This document shows, one piece after another, positions 29,398-38,870 of a DNA stretch of 64,000 nucleotides. The stretch is from Enterococcus villorum (lineage in GTDB: Bacteria > Bacillota > Bacilli > Lactobacillales > Enterococcaceae). The stretch spans positions 1 through 64,000 of the forward strand of contig NZ_BJWF01000013.1 of assembly GCF_007990225.1 (NCBI RefSeq), written 5' to 3'. Within the stretch, counting starts at the first letter, position 1. The number at the start of each line of letters is the position of its first letter. Under the pieces are notes generated by a model that was given only the letters and a program-made list of their open reading frames with translations, had not been told where the DNA came from and searched no databases. A program made the position numbers and the translations under genes.

Positions 29398-30855
29398 TTA
29401 ATGTTGTGGGATGATAAAATCGTCTTTTAAAATCGTTTGGCTTTCTTGTGGAGAAATGAGTTTATTTTCTAATTCTTTTACGATTTGTGCATGTTTCTCT
29501 TCCGTCAAACGAATTTTCCAAGCAAAGATAATGGCAGAAAAGAACATTAGTACTGCCGGAACATAAAACGCATAGGCTTTAAAAGTGACAATGCCATGTG
29601 CCGTAATATCAGCGGCTGACGCATTACCAGTCATTCCAGCTGCAATCGCCACAAAACCTACGATTCCATTGGATAAAGCACCTGCAATTTTGTCTAACAA
29701 TGGTCGAATGGATAAAGTGACTGCTTCATTACGAATCCCATTTTTCCATTGTCCGTATTCCACAGAATCAGTAATTGTCATTAAAGCCGATAAGAAAATC
29801 AACTGTTGTGGGAAGTAGAATAAAATAAGTCCAATGATTACAATAGGTAAACTGGTATTTGCAATGGAGAAGAAAAAATAGGAGCTAATCATCATTGCAA
29901 TCCCCCCTAAGTACACATAACGACGAGAAATTAAGTGGGTCAATGTTGGAAATAGTGGGACGGCAATTAGACCAAGCAAAGCTGCAATTAAGCCTACAAG
30001 CCAGAATTGCGTTGGTTGTCCTAAGACGTATTTGAAGAAGTAAAATAAAACCGCAGTTGTTGCCACATTTGCAATGGCATAAGCGATATAAGAAAGGGAC
30101 AACCACATCAGTTGATCATTTTGAGCAATTGCTTTGAAGACATCCTTGATGTTTGCTTTTTCATTTTGTTGTCTGATTGCTGAATTTACTTCTTTTGTTC
30201 CTAATGCAGTGATAATGGCTGTTCCAGCAGAGATAATTGCGGTGATCATTCCAAACCAAAACCAGCCTGAAGCACCTTCTGTATGGTGTGCGGTGACTAA
30301 GTAAGTGAAAAATGTGACAATGGGTACAACAACAAGCGTTGTACCATTTGCACCTAAGGAAGAACCGAATCGTGCAAATGTCGCAAATTTTTCTCTTTCC
30401 TTCGTTTCAGTACTCAAAGCGGGAATCATGGACCAAAAAGCAATATCTTTGAAGGAATAGAAACTATCTAACAAAATAAAAACAATTGTAAAAAGAAAAA
30501 TAAACAACGTGGTATTGTGTGTTGCTAGTCCAAAGAAATTAGTAAAAAGGAAAATCAAAAGCAAGGAACTTACAACCCCACCAATTACAAGCCAAGGCTT
30601 AAATTTACCGAATTTTGTATGGGTGTTGTCGATGATCCCACCAATCAATGGATCGAAAAAGATTTCAATTAAACGAATACCTACAACTAAACTTGTAACA
30701 GTCGCAATCATATGTGCTGTTGTTGTTTTATCGGTACCTGCAAACATTTCACTTGTAACAAAAACCATGAAATAAGTACTAAGTGTGACATAAAAAGTAT
30801 CATGACCGAATGCGCCTAAAGCATAAGAGAAACGTTGAATCATTTTGTTTTTCAT
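29398..30855 (-). CDS. GPH-family sugar:cation symporter (galactoside transporter)
   Basis: This 485-aa glycoside-pentoside-hexuronide symporter has about twelve membrane segments. The N-terminal motif RFSYALGAFGHDTFYVTLSTYF and the loop GGIIDNTHTKFGKFKPW are diagnostic. There is no C-terminal EIIA-like domain, unlike streptococcal and Lactococcus LacS. It is the first gene of an operon with galM and galK, so galactose or a galactoside is the likely substrate. A catabolite-repression-like site lies upstream at 30945-30960. Confidence 0.9.
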   Translation of the reverse strand: MKNKMIQRFSYALGAFGHDTFYVTLSTYFMVFVTSEMFAGTDKTTTAHMIATVTSLVVGIRLIEIFFDPLIGGIIDNTHTKFGKFKPWLVIGGVVSSLLLIFLFTNFFGLATHNTTLFIFLFTIVFILLDSFYSFKDIAFWSMIPALSTETKEREKFATFARFGSSLGANGTTLVVVPIVTFFTYLVTAHHTEGASGWFWFGMITAIISAGTAIITALGTKEVNSAIRQQNEKANIKDVFKAIAQNDQLMWLSLSYIAYAIANVATTAVLFYFFKYVLGQPTQFWLVGLIAALLGLIAVPLFPTLTHLISRRYVYLGGIAMMISSYFFFSIANTSLPIVIIGLILFYFPQQLIFLSALMTITDSVEYGQWKNGIRNEAVTLSIRPLLDKIAGALSNGIVGFVAIAAGMTGNASAADITAHGIVTFKAYAFYVPAVLMFFSAIIFAWKIRLTEEKHAQIVKELENKLISPQESQTILKDDFIIPQH

Positions 30856-30944
30856 AATTATCGAATCCTTTCTTAAGTTAAATATACAACAAAAAAATGA
30901 ACTGGTTATAATAAATGATATCGTTTGCTACTATTGAATTTATC

Positions 30945-30960
30945 AAGAAAACGCTTCCTT
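30945..30960. promoter_or_regulatory. Possible cre site in the gal/araC intergenic region
   Basis: AAGAAAACGCTTCCTT resembles the CcpA operator consensus with about two mismatches. It lies 90-105 nt upstream of the transporter start and on the divergent side of the AraC-type gene. Glucose repression of the gal operon is expected for this type of pathway. Confidence 0.45.
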
Positions 30961-31047
30961 TTGAATGTCTTTCTGTGACTATTATTTAACTTTTTGTTGC
31001 ATGATAAAGAATAAACAGTGTAAAGTAAATAAAAAGGGGTGGTGTGT

Positions 31048-31953
31048 ATGGAACAAGCAATATTTTTAAAAAAAGAACACCAACAAGTAAAAAAAGAGTT
31101 GGATTTTGATTTTTGTGGTTTTTCAAAAACCTTACCCTATCATTCATTTGGTCCTGCGATTAGACAAGATTATGTATTACATGTGGTCATGGAAGGAAAA
31201 GGAACTTATCACGTGAAGGAGCAGCAATACCATTTAAAAAAAGGCGATCTTTTTTTAATACGTCCAGGAGATTCAACTTTTTATTTAGCAGATGGCGACG
31301 ATCCTTGGATGTATTGCTGGCTATCTTTCAATGGTCCTCTAGCCCAAAAAATTATCCAACGTTCATTATTTAAAGAGGATCAATATACAATGGTTTCATC
31401 GGGTATCTCTGCTTATATTGATATCATTTTAGAATGTATGCATCATTCACAAGAAGATCTAGTAAACGAATTGGAACTAACGGCATTAACCTATCGTTTC
31501 TTAAGCCTATTGTTAAAAGATGGCGGAAAAGTAGGTCTTGGTGAACAAAAAGTTTATTCCTCTTTAGTGATCGAGACCGTGAAATATATTGAGGGCCATT
31601 ATCCTCATCACTTAACAGTAGAAGAAATTGCTCAACAGTTATCAATTAACCGTAGTCATTTGTCTAGGGTATTTAAAAACCAATTAGGAACAAGTATCAA
31701 AGAATATTTAATTGGTGTCCGCATTAATCGGGCAGCATTTTTACTTTCTTTGACGAATGATTCTGTGGAAAGCATCGCTTATCAGGTTGGATTTAACAGT
31801 TTGGTGGTATTTAGTCGAATGTTCAAAAAAACGACAGGGGAAACAGCTACCAGCTACCGTAAACGGATGAAAAATGAAGAATCACGGAATCTTTCTTTAG
31901 ATACATTGAAAAAAGAATTAGCAGAACAAGCAATTATTTCGTGGTCAACATAA
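31048..31953 (+). CDS. AraC-family transcriptional regulator
   Basis: This 301-aa regulator has an N-terminal cupin-like sugar-sensing domain (about 20-140; GKGTYHVKEQQYHLKKGDLFLIRPG) and a C-terminal pair of helix-turn-helices (about 195-285; LTVEEIAQQLSINRSHLSRVFK and SVESIAYQVGFNSLVVFSRMFK). It resembles the MsmR/RafR group. It is transcribed divergently from the galactose operon, which is its likely target. ATG 31048 was chosen over an upstream GTG because AAAGGGGTGG is better spaced. Confidence 0.92.
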   Translation: MEQAIFLKKEHQQVKKELDFDFCGFSKTLPYHSFGPAIRQDYVLHVVMEGKGTYHVKEQQYHLKKGDLFLIRPGDSTFYLADGDDPWMYCWLSFNGPLAQKIIQRSLFKEDQYTMVSSGISAYIDIILECMHHSQEDLVNELELTALTYRFLSLLLKDGGKVGLGEQKVYSSLVIETVKYIEGHYPHHLTVEEIAQQLSINRSHLSRVFKNQLGTSIKEYLIGVRINRAAFLLSLTNDSVESIAYQVGFNSLVVFSRMFKKTTGETATSYRKRMKNEESRNLSLDTLKKELAEQAIISWST

Positions 31954-32031
31954 GGTAAAAGCAGGATAACCATCACATTCTTTGTTCTATGCTAAACTAT
32001 AAAGCGACATGAATAAAGAGGAGTAAAGAAA

Positions 32032-32700
32032 ATGAAAAGTTTGATTATTGTTAGCCATCCATCGATTGAAACTTCTTTAAATCAACAATTTTTTAAAGAA
32101 GCGACTAAATCATTAGACGTTACTTGGCACCATCTAGAAAAATGTTATCCAGATGGAGAGATAGAACTTGAAAAAGAGTTAGCATTGCTAAATTCACACG
32201 ATCGAATTATTTTTCAATTTCCATTTTATTGGTACAGCGCACCTGCCTATTTAAAAGTATGGCAAGACACTGTGTTAGAACATGCAACAAAAGTGCTAAA
32301 GCAAAAAGAATTAGGAATTGTATTAACCACTGGTGTCTCTGAAAAAGAATATCAAGCTGGCGGTAAAGAAGAATATACGATTTCAGAATTTTTAAGACCA
32401 TTTCAACGTATTGCTCATAAGTTTGAGATGACTTTTTTACCTCCATTTGTTATGGCGCAGTTTATGTATCAAACAGAAGAAAAAAAATGGGAACGTTTAA
32501 TCGCTTATCAACAATATCTGACATTAGAGGGTCAAGCGACTTTAGCCAATCGAATCGACTGGTTTATTAAACAACTAAGAGATAATTCTTCTTTACGAGA
32601 AAAAGATCAAGTAAAACAGGAACATATAATCGAGTATTTATCTAGTAAAAAAGAAGAACTTGAAGATTTAATATTTACTTTACGAGAGCTAAAAGGGTGA
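32032..32700 (+). CDS. NAD(P)H oxidoreductase, flavodoxin-like fold (MdaB/KefF type)
   Basis: This 222-aa FMN-dependent quinone reductase-like protein belongs to the flavodoxin_2 family. It starts MKSLIIVSHPSIETSLNQQF, where the phosphate loop binds FMN. FQFPFYWYSAPAYLKVWQD and LTTGVSEKEYQAGG are the other family landmarks. Its role is two-electron reduction of quinones or similar electrophiles. GAGGAG precedes the ATG. A short ORF follows five bases later. Confidence 0.88.
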   Translation: MKSLIIVSHPSIETSLNQQFFKEATKSLDVTWHHLEKCYPDGEIELEKELALLNSHDRIIFQFPFYWYSAPAYLKVWQDTVLEHATKVLKQKELGIVLTTGVSEKEYQAGGKEEYTISEFLRPFQRIAHKFEMTFLPPFVMAQFMYQTEEKKWERLIAYQQYLTLEGQATLANRIDWFIKQLRDNSSLREKDQVKQEHIIEYLSSKKEELEDLIFTLRELKG

Positions 32701-32704
32701 TGAG

Positions 32705-32875
32705 ATGACGGATAAATGGCTATTCAAACAATTAGAAGAATGGAGTGCAACAGCAAACTACGAGACAAAAGCGTTGTTGTATGAAACAAAAAAACTTTTA
32801 CTAGAAATTTCTGAAAGGAAAGAACAATTGCAAGGAGAAATTGATGGAGAATCTTGGAATCATCAAAAATGGTGA
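32705..32875 (+). CDS. Small hypothetical protein (56 aa)
   Basis: This short ORF starts four bases after the reductase stop codon, with AGGGTGATGAG as ribosome site. The product (MTDKWLFKQLEEWSATANYE and a Lys/Glu-rich helix) is probably a single amphipathic helix. No family is recognised. The tight spacing suggests it is translated with the reductase. Confidence 0.6.
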   Translation: MTDKWLFKQLEEWSATANYETKALLYETKKLLLEISERKEQLQGEIDGESWNHQKW

Positions 32876-32988
32876 AATTTCTGTATAAATAACACAGTTT
32901 AAAATGTTCAGAAGTCTGAAAATTTGCTACAATGGAAATAAAGTAGAAGTGATAACGCTATTTTCTATACTAATGGGTGGTGAAAAAA

Positions 32989-33885
32989 ATGAATGAAGAA
33001 AACGAGCGAAGAGTAAACGTTCGGATGGCTCGCAGACAACAGCAAAAAAAGGAAACACGAATGCGTTTCATTAAAATAGGCTCTGCAGTGGCGGTTTTTC
33101 TTATAGTTATTGGTGCTATTGCAGGACTTTATTTTCATGGTAAGAATCAATCTAGTGCGAAAAGCGCAGTAGTAAAACCGAGCGAAACTACGTCAAAAAA
33201 AGCAACTTCAACGACTAAGACAACAAGTACTACTGAAGACAGCTCAACACAAGCATCTGAAAAAGGGACACTTGAAAAAGAATTACAAAGCATACTAACC
33301 ACGTATACGCAGAAAATCAAAGAACAAACACCACGTTTAATCGAAGAATATCAAGCCGAGATTCAGAATAATCAAAATGGAGTAACAGGCTTATCGGCGA
33401 TTGCCAACCAAAAAGCTCGTGAACTTCAAGCAATTTCTGATGAAGGAATCAATCAATTACAGAAAAAATATCAAACAGCTGAAACAAAAGATGGGATAGA
33501 TCTTTCCACGTGGGTTAATCAACTTTCGGCAAATTATACAGAACATGTTGCCCAAATTTCCGATATTTACCTACGAACAAGTGCTTCGTTGCAAGCAGAA
33601 AATTCAAGTAGTCAAGAAACAAGTGAGACTGACACAGAGACAGAACAAACGACAGAATCATCAACTACTACACCGTCGTCTACTCATCAAGAAATGCAAG
33701 ATCAGTCAACGAGTGCCTCATCTAGTGAACAATATGCGCAAGGAACCACTGTTGTTCAACAAGGAGAAGGACCGACTCAAATTGCGCAACGGACAGGGGT
33801 TCCTGTGGAGACTATTTTGTCTTTAAACGGTATGACGATGGATGACTATTTTTTCAAACCTGGAGATGTGTTGAAGTTAAACTAA
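32989..33885 (+). CDS. LysM-domain membrane-anchored protein
   Basis: This 298-aa protein has a short basic cytosolic head, one membrane anchor (about 25-46, IGSAVAVFLIVIGAIAGLYF), a Ser/Thr-rich spacer and a helical middle (about 80-190). A second Ser/Thr/Gln-rich linker leads to a C-terminal LysM domain of about 45 residues with IAQRTGVPVETILSLNG. It probably sits on the outer face of the membrane and touches peptidoglycan. No catalytic domain is visible. GGGTGG precedes ATG 32989; a GTG 12 bases earlier is less likely. Confidence 0.85.
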   Translation: MNEENERRVNVRMARRQQQKKETRMRFIKIGSAVAVFLIVIGAIAGLYFHGKNQSSAKSAVVKPSETTSKKATSTTKTTSTTEDSSTQASEKGTLEKELQSILTTYTQKIKEQTPRLIEEYQAEIQNNQNGVTGLSAIANQKARELQAISDEGINQLQKKYQTAETKDGIDLSTWVNQLSANYTEHVAQISDIYLRTSASLQAENSSSQETSETDTETEQTTESSTTTPSSTHQEMQDQSTSASSSEQYAQGTTVVQQGEGPTQIAQRTGVPVETILSLNGMTMDDYFFKPGDVLKLN

Positions 33886-33926
33886 ACATTTCCGCTATTT
33901 TATTTATATAGACAAGATACTGCAAA

Positions 33927-33973
33927 TAAAGACAGGCACTACTCAATTGAGTGATGCCTGTCTTTATTTTTTA
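33927..33973. terminator. Bidirectional terminator
   Basis: Stem AAAGACAGGCA..ACTC / GAGT..TGCCTGTCTTT is followed by TTTTTT. It lies between the LysM gene and the convergent permease gene. Confidence 0.88.
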
Positions 33974-33986
33974 GTAAAAATAGACG

Positions 33987-35363
33987 TTAGGCTTTCTTTT
34001 TAAGCCTTCCTTCTCTTACAAAATAATGAATAGTCATATAACCTAGAAATACAAAGCCAATGATCAATGGAATCCTTGTTTCTGGGTTGATCATCATAAA
34101 GATCAAGACTAATGCTAAGAATAGCAAAGATAGATAGTTGGTATAAGGAGAAAATGGCATTTTAAAAGGATGGGTTTTCATTTCCTCTTGGTGTTGTTTT
34201 CTAAATTTAATTTCACTGAGTAAAATTACGACCCAAGGCACCATCCCTGGTAAAATACTTGAACTATAAACAAAAACAAAGAGATCTTCGGTATGAGCAA
34301 CAAATAAAGGCAATAAATAATTTAAAATTAAACCAATGAATATACCGCTAGAAATTGCGACAACCGGATAGAATGGAACGCCATGACTTGTCAGTTTTAA
34401 AAATTTCTTTGACATTTTTCCGTTAATAGCCAAGGTATAGATCATACGGCTGGCACTGAAAATACCTGAGTTGCAACCAGATAAAGCAGCCGTTAAAACA
34501 ACAAAGTTGATCAACCCAGCAGCAAACGTAATGCCCACTTTAGAAAATGTTTGAACAAACGGGGAACCAATTGTTCCTAACTGATTCCATGGATAGATGC
34601 TGACGATAATAAAAATAGCTCCGATGTAAAAAATCAAAATACGCCCAATCGTTGATTGGACTGCTTCAATGATCGTCTTTTTGGGATTTGCTGCTTCACC
34701 AGCTGCCATACCAATTAGTTCAATACCTTGATAAGAAGCGACAACAATAGATAAAGCAAAAAAGAAGCCCTTCAAACCACCAGTAAAGAAACCACCATTT
34801 TTCCAAAGATTTGAGATTCCGACTTCCTGTCCATGGTTTCCAAAACCAAACAGGATAACCCCGAGACCAACAAGTATCATTAAAATAATTGTGCCTACTT
34901 TAATAAGTGAAAACCAAAACTCTAATTCACCGAACGCTTTAACTGAAACCAAGTTAGCTAATGTTAAGAAAAGAATGACCACTATTCCTGGTACGATAGT
35001 TGGCAAATGCGGCCACCAATAATTCATATATTCGCCAACAGCGATGACTTCACTAATCCCGACAACGACAAATTGAAAAATGTTACTCCATGCAGTGAGG
35101 TAACCTGCGACAGGATGAATATAATCACTGGCATAATTTGCAAAAGAACCTGTTGAAGGATCAATATAAAGCATTTCTCCTAGTGCACGCATGATCAAGT
35201 ATAAAAAGAATCCTGCGACAGCATACGCTACCATTACGGAAGGTCCTGTCCAACGAATGGTTGAAGAAGCACCCATAAACAATCCTACACCGATTGTCCC
35301 TCCTAAGGCAATCATCTGAATATGACGTGCACTAAGGCTTCGAGTTAATTTTTCTTCTTTCAC
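33987..35363 (-). CDS. Amino-acid permease (AAT/APC family)
   Basis: This 458-aa, twelve-segment permease has the AAT-family N terminus LTRSLSARHIQMIALGGTIGVGLFMG and a consensus loop GSFANYASDYIHPVAGYLTAW. Substrate is not certain; similar proteins carry D-Ala/D-Ser/Gly, GABA or aromatic and basic amino acids. I place the start at the GTG at 35363, which has AAAGGAG eight bases upstream and gives the normal family length. A longer frame to 35465 adds a 34-residue stretch without a ribosome site. Confidence 0.88.
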   Translation of the reverse strand: MKEEKLTRSLSARHIQMIALGGTIGVGLFMGASSTIRWTGPSVMVAYAVAGFFLYLIMRALGEMLYIDPSTGSFANYASDYIHPVAGYLTAWSNIFQFVVVGISEVIAVGEYMNYWWPHLPTIVPGIVVILFLTLANLVSVKAFGELEFWFSLIKVGTIILMILVGLGVILFGFGNHGQEVGISNLWKNGGFFTGGLKGFFFALSIVVASYQGIELIGMAAGEAANPKKTIIEAVQSTIGRILIFYIGAIFIIVSIYPWNQLGTIGSPFVQTFSKVGITFAAGLINFVVLTAALSGCNSGIFSASRMIYTLAINGKMSKKFLKLTSHGVPFYPVVAISSGIFIGLILNYLLPLFVAHTEDLFVFVYSSSILPGMVPWVVILLSEIKFRKQHQEEMKTHPFKMPFSPYTNYLSLLFLALVLIFMMINPETRIPLIIGFVFLGYMTIHYFVREGRLKKKA

Positions 35364-35578
35364 ACCAAAACTCCTTTCTTTTTTGAGTAAAACAAGCAAA
35401 TACAATAATTTCCCTACACCTGTTGATGATGAATAAATGAAAGATACAATCATTTGCTTTTCCAACTCTTGATGTGATTCTACAGAAAATTTACGTAAAT
35501 TGCGAGCACTTCTTAAAAATTTTTTTTAGATACTTGTAAATATCCATGACTTTAGTTAAACTGTATTTAAAATAAAAG

Positions 35579-35592
35579 TTAGGTAAACCTAA
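35579..35592. promoter_or_regulatory. DtxR/MntR-type operator before efaCBA
   Basis: TTAGGTAAACCTAA is an inverted repeat (TTAGG-TAAA-CCTAA), the classic half-site of DtxR/MntR-family metalloregulators. It lies 15 nt before the efaC start. In E. faecalis the efaCBA operon is repressed by the manganese regulator EfaR, so the same control is likely here. Confidence 0.8.
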
Positions 35593-35606
35593 AAAAGGAG
35601 GAAGGA

Positions 35607-36353
35607 ATGTCTAAATCGATCATCATTATTAAACAGCTGACAGTCGCTTATCAAGGGAAGCTGGCGTTAAAAGAAATAGAAGTGGCGATTCAATCGAAAA
35701 AAATCACTGGAATTATTGGTCCAAATGGCGCAGGAAAATCAACTTTTATAAAGGCGGTAATTGAACTGATTCCAAAACTTTCAGGAGATATTATTTTCGG
35801 GGAACACTCGCTAAAAGAGGCACGTAAAAAAATAGCCTATGTGGAACAACGAAATGAATTGGATCTTTCTTTTCCGATTGATGTTTTAGGTGTTGTTTTG
35901 TTAGGAACCTATCCTTCTTTAAAACTTGGGCAACGGCCTGGAAAAAAAGAAAAAGTTCAAGCAAAACAAGCATTGAAAAAAGTTGGTATGGAGATGTATG
36001 AAAAACGTCAAATCAGTGAACTTTCTGGCGGACAGTTACAACGGGTTTTTATTGCGAAAGCATTGGCACAAAAAGCAGAATGGATTTTTCTTGATGAACC
36101 GTTTGTTGGTATTGATGCACTCAGTGAGAAAAAAATTTTTTCGATTCTTCAAGAATTACAAGCAGAAGGAAAAACAATTGTTATTGTCCATCATGATTTG
36201 CATAAAGTAGAAGAATATTTTGATGAAGTGATTTTGCTTAATAAGCAACTAGTTGCAGCTGGACCAGTGTTAGAAACTTTTACTTCCGAAAATTTAAAAA
36301 TAGCTTATGGTGAGGTAATTGGACAATTGGTGAAAGGGGAAAATCAAGGATGA
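35607..36353 (+). CDS. efaC: Manganese ABC transporter ATP-binding protein
   Basis: This 248-aa ABC ATPase energises Mn(II) uptake. Walker A GPNGAGKST (about 38-46), signature LSGGQLQRVFIAKAL, Walker B WIFLDEPFVGID and the switch His (VIVHHDL) are intact. It resembles the metal-type ABC ATPases (MntB/ScaC). GGAGGAAGG precedes the ATG. Its last four bases overlap efaB. Order, operator and neighbours match enterococcal efaCBA. Zinc as a substrate is possible, but the MntR-like site argues for manganese. Confidence 0.92.
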   Translation: MSKSIIIIKQLTVAYQGKLALKEIEVAIQSKKITGIIGPNGAGKSTFIKAVIELIPKLSGDIIFGEHSLKEARKKIAYVEQRNELDLSFPIDVLGVVLLGTYPSLKLGQRPGKKEKVQAKQALKKVGMEMYEKRQISELSGGQLQRVFIAKALAQKAEWIFLDEPFVGIDALSEKKIFSILQELQAEGKTIVIVHHDLHKVEEYFDEVILLNKQLVAAGPVLETFTSENLKIAYGEVIGQLVKGENQG

Positions 36354-37207
36354 TTCAATCTTTTATTGAAGGCATATGGAATTACCAGTTTTTACAATAT
36401 GCGCTAATTACGTCAATGCTTGTTGGTTTTTCTTCTGGTGTGATTGGTTCATTTATCATTTTACGAGGAATGTCATTGATGGGGTATGCAATCTCACATG
36501 CTGTTTTACCAGGTGTCGCCCTTTCTTATATGTTTGGGTTTAGTTATCTTTTAGGTGCCACCGTTTTTGGCATGTTGACGGCTAGTATCATTGGTTTTGT
36601 GACACAGCGAAGTCGGTTGAAAAATGACACAGCCATCGGGATCGTTTTTAGTTCGTTTTTTGCATTGGGAATCATATTGATTTCTTTTGCTCAAAGTGCT
36701 ACTGATCTTTACCACATACTATTTGGAAATGTCTTAGCCGTGCGAGAAAGCGATTTATTGATGACTGCTATCGTTAGTGTGATCGTTTTATGCTTTGTAT
36801 TGTTTTTCTATAAAGAATTGAAAATCACTTCCTTTGATCCGACAATGGCCAAAGCCTATGGACTAAACATCACATTGATCCATTATCTGCTCATGTTCTT
36901 TCTAACCTTAGTTGCGGTAGTAAGCTTACAAACAGTAGGAACCATTTTAGTGATTGCTATGCTGATCATACCAGCTGCTACGGCTTATTTATTAACAAAC
37001 AGTTTAGCAAAAATGATTGTCATTTCCTCATTAGTTGGGGTTTTAAGTGCCATCTTAGGCGTATTCTTTAGCTATAGCTATAATTGGCCGTCAGGTGCAA
37101 CGATTGTCTTAGCCTGTGCGGTATTCTTTACACTTGCTTTTTTCTTTTCTCCTTCTAAAGGCATTTTGTTTACGAAGAAAAAAGTAAAAACAAGCGAACT
37201 CAAATAA
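36350..37207 (+). CDS. efaB: Manganese ABC transporter permease
   Basis: This 285-aa permease of the ABC-3 (metal) family has about eight membrane segments. [25 protein letters not shown] is the conserved cytosolic coupling segment. Transport is across the plasma membrane with EfaC and EfaA. Its ATG overlaps the efaC stop, so translation is coupled. The C terminus is short and basic. Confidence 0.92.
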   Translation: MIQSFIEGIWNYQFLQYALITSMLVGFSSGVIGSFIILRGMSLMGYAISHAVLPGVALSYMFGFSYLLGATVFGMLTASIIGFVTQRSRLKNDTAIGIVFSSFFALGIILISFAQSATDLYHILFGNVLAVRESDLLMTAIVSVIVLCFVLFFYKELKITSFDPTMAKAYGLNITLIHYLLMFFLTLVAVVSLQTVGTILVIAMLIIPAATAYLLTNSLAKMIVISSLVGVLSAILGVFFSYSYNWPSGATIVLACAVFFTLAFFFSPSKGILFTKKKVKTSELK

Positions 37208-37253
37208 TTCAAATAACAAGTCAATAAAAATAGTAGAAAGAAGGCATGACGAC

Positions 37254-38189
37254 ATGAAAAATAAATATCGTTTCTTATGGGTAATAGTGGTAAGCTTTTT
37301 TCTTTTAGTGGGCTGTGGTAAACAAGCAAGTAATGAAAATAAAATTGATACATTGAATGTGGTAGCAACTAATTCAATTTTAGCTGATATGGCAAAAGAA
37401 GTAGGTAAAGACCACATCGCAGTTCATAGTATCGTCCCTGTTGGTACTGACCCCCATGAATATGAAGTGTTACCAGAAGATATAAAAAAAGCGAGCGATG
37501 CAGATATTATTTTATATAATGGGTTAAATCTAGAAACAGGCAATGGCTGGTTTATGAATTTGATGGCGACAGCTAAAAAAGAAGAAGAAAAAGACTATTT
37601 TGCAGTTAGTAAAAAAGTTGCGCCGATTTACTTATCAGGAAAATCAGCTGAATCAAAAGCCGATCCACATGCTTGGTTAGATTTGTCTAACGGGATAAAA
37701 TATGTAGAAGAAATAGGACGGATCTTTTCAGAAAAAGACCCAGAGAATCAAGCATCGTATGAAGAAAACGTTCAGAACTATGTGAATAAATTAAAAGAAT
37801 TGGATAAAAAAGCCAAAGAAAGTTTTCAATTAATTGATGAAAATAAAAAATTATTAGTAACTAGTGAAGGAGCCTTCAAGTATTTTTCAAAAGCTTATGG
37901 CATACCGGCAGCTTATATTTGGGAGATCAATACGGAAAGTCAGGGAACCCCTGAGCAAATGAAACAGATTGTTAACCAAGTAAGAAAGTCCAATGTACCA
38001 GTCTTATTTGTTGAAACCAGTGTGGACTCAAGAAGCATGGAACGAGTGGCGAAAGAAACTGGCGTAAGTATTTACGACAAACTTTATACAGATTCCATTG
38101 ATAAAAAAGGTGAAAAAGGCGATTCTTATTACAAGATGATGGATTGGAATATCCAAACGATTCATGATGGATTGACTCAAGGAGAATAG
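37254..38189 (+). CDS. efaA: Manganese-binding lipoprotein (EfaA-type adhesin lipoprotein)
   Basis: This 311-aa cluster A-I substrate-binding protein has a lipobox LLVGC (Cys21), so it is anchored outside the membrane. Metal ligands are visible: His in VGTDPHEYE, His in ADPHAWLD, Glu in FVETSVD and a C-terminal Asp in LYTDSID. In E. faecalis EfaA is the endocarditis antigen and Mn(II) receptor. It follows efaB by 46 bases and ends the operon; a strong terminator follows. Confidence 0.93.
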   Translation: MKNKYRFLWVIVVSFFLLVGCGKQASNENKIDTLNVVATNSILADMAKEVGKDHIAVHSIVPVGTDPHEYEVLPEDIKKASDADIILYNGLNLETGNGWFMNLMATAKKEEEKDYFAVSKKVAPIYLSGKSAESKADPHAWLDLSNGIKYVEEIGRIFSEKDPENQASYEENVQNYVNKLKELDKKAKESFQLIDENKKLLVTSEGAFKYFSKAYGIPAAYIWEINTESQGTPEQMKQIVNQVRKSNVPVLFVETSVDSRSMERVAKETGVSIYDKLYTDSIDKKGEKGDSYYKMMDWNIQTIHDGLTQGE

Positions 38190-38305
38190 GTAAGAAAAAT
38201 CGAAATAATATAAAAAATCACTAAAATGATTAGGCTATGATTGAACAGTTTCATACTGAATAGCAAAGAAATAAGTTTTTGGTAAAAAATATCCAATTTC
38301 GTACT

Positions 38306-38366
38306 ATAACCCAGAATATCTGAAAATAGTCTCTTCTATTTTCAGATATTCTGGGTTATTTTTGAT
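38306..38366 (+). terminator. Terminator after efaCBA
   Basis: A perfect stem with arms ATAACCCAGAATATC..TGAAAATAG and their complement is followed by TTTTTG. It shares the GAAAATAG core with the terminators at 7448 and 9788. Confidence 0.92.
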
Positions 38367-38517
38367 AGCAAAACTTTTAAAACAATAGTATGGATTAAAA
38401 GGATGGCTATTTGGAAAACGATGATAAAAATTAACAAAAAACAAAAAATAACAATTTACATTAAAATAAAAAGATATATAGTATATCTAAGTAACCGTTT
38501 TCAAAAAGTGGGATATC
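38367..38517 (+). promoter_or_regulatory. Promoter region of the small secreted-protein cassette
   Basis: This is AT-rich sequence. TTTACA (38455-38460) and TATAGT (38477-38482), 16 nt apart, lie about 35 nt before the first gene. AGTGGGA is a modest ribosome site. Confidence 0.5.
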
Positions 38518-38856
38518 ATGAAAAAAGTAACTTTTTTATTGGTTAGCTCTATAGCTCTTCTATTTTCTTTTACCGCTAAGTCTCATGCAGATGTAGAGTT
38601 GCACACACAGATACCAGTGGTAGATTCTTTGGAATGGCAACGAGGTGTTGATACTATTAATTTTTATGAGTATGTATATATGCAAAACAAGCCACATGGT
38701 TCAAGCCGATGGATACCAAGTGAAACAAAAATTTGGCAAGTGAGGTATAAAAACGGGAAAAAGTATCAAGGGTATGTAAATTGGACAGGACAGTATAAAA
38801 ATGGTACCCATATTGGCGCATATTACCAATATGCAGGATTATTATTTAGAGCTTAG
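38518..38856 (+). CDS. Small secreted protein of unknown function
   Basis: This 112-aa precursor has a clear Sec signal peptide (KKVTFLLVSSIALLFSFTAKSHA, cleavage near residue 24). The mature 88-residue part is rich in Tyr, Trp, Gly and Lys (YKNGKKYQGYVNWTGQYKNG and GAYYQYAGLLFRA) and has no cysteine. It is first in a three-gene cassette with another secreted peptide and a small membrane protein. This is the layout of some bacteriocin or antimicrobial-peptide loci with immunity genes, but no known family is recognised. Function unknown. Confidence 0.72.
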   Translation: MKKVTFLLVSSIALLFSFTAKSHADVELHTQIPVVDSLEWQRGVDTINFYEYVYMQNKPHGSSRWIPSETKIWQVRYKNGKKYQGYVNWTGQYKNGTHIGAYYQYAGLLFRA

Positions 38857-38870
38857 AAGGGAGCAATAAC

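Noticed and set aside
38518-38856. Lactococcin 972-like bacteriocin
   Set aside because: Length and signal peptide fit, but I see no shared motif with lactococcin 972, so I left the family open.
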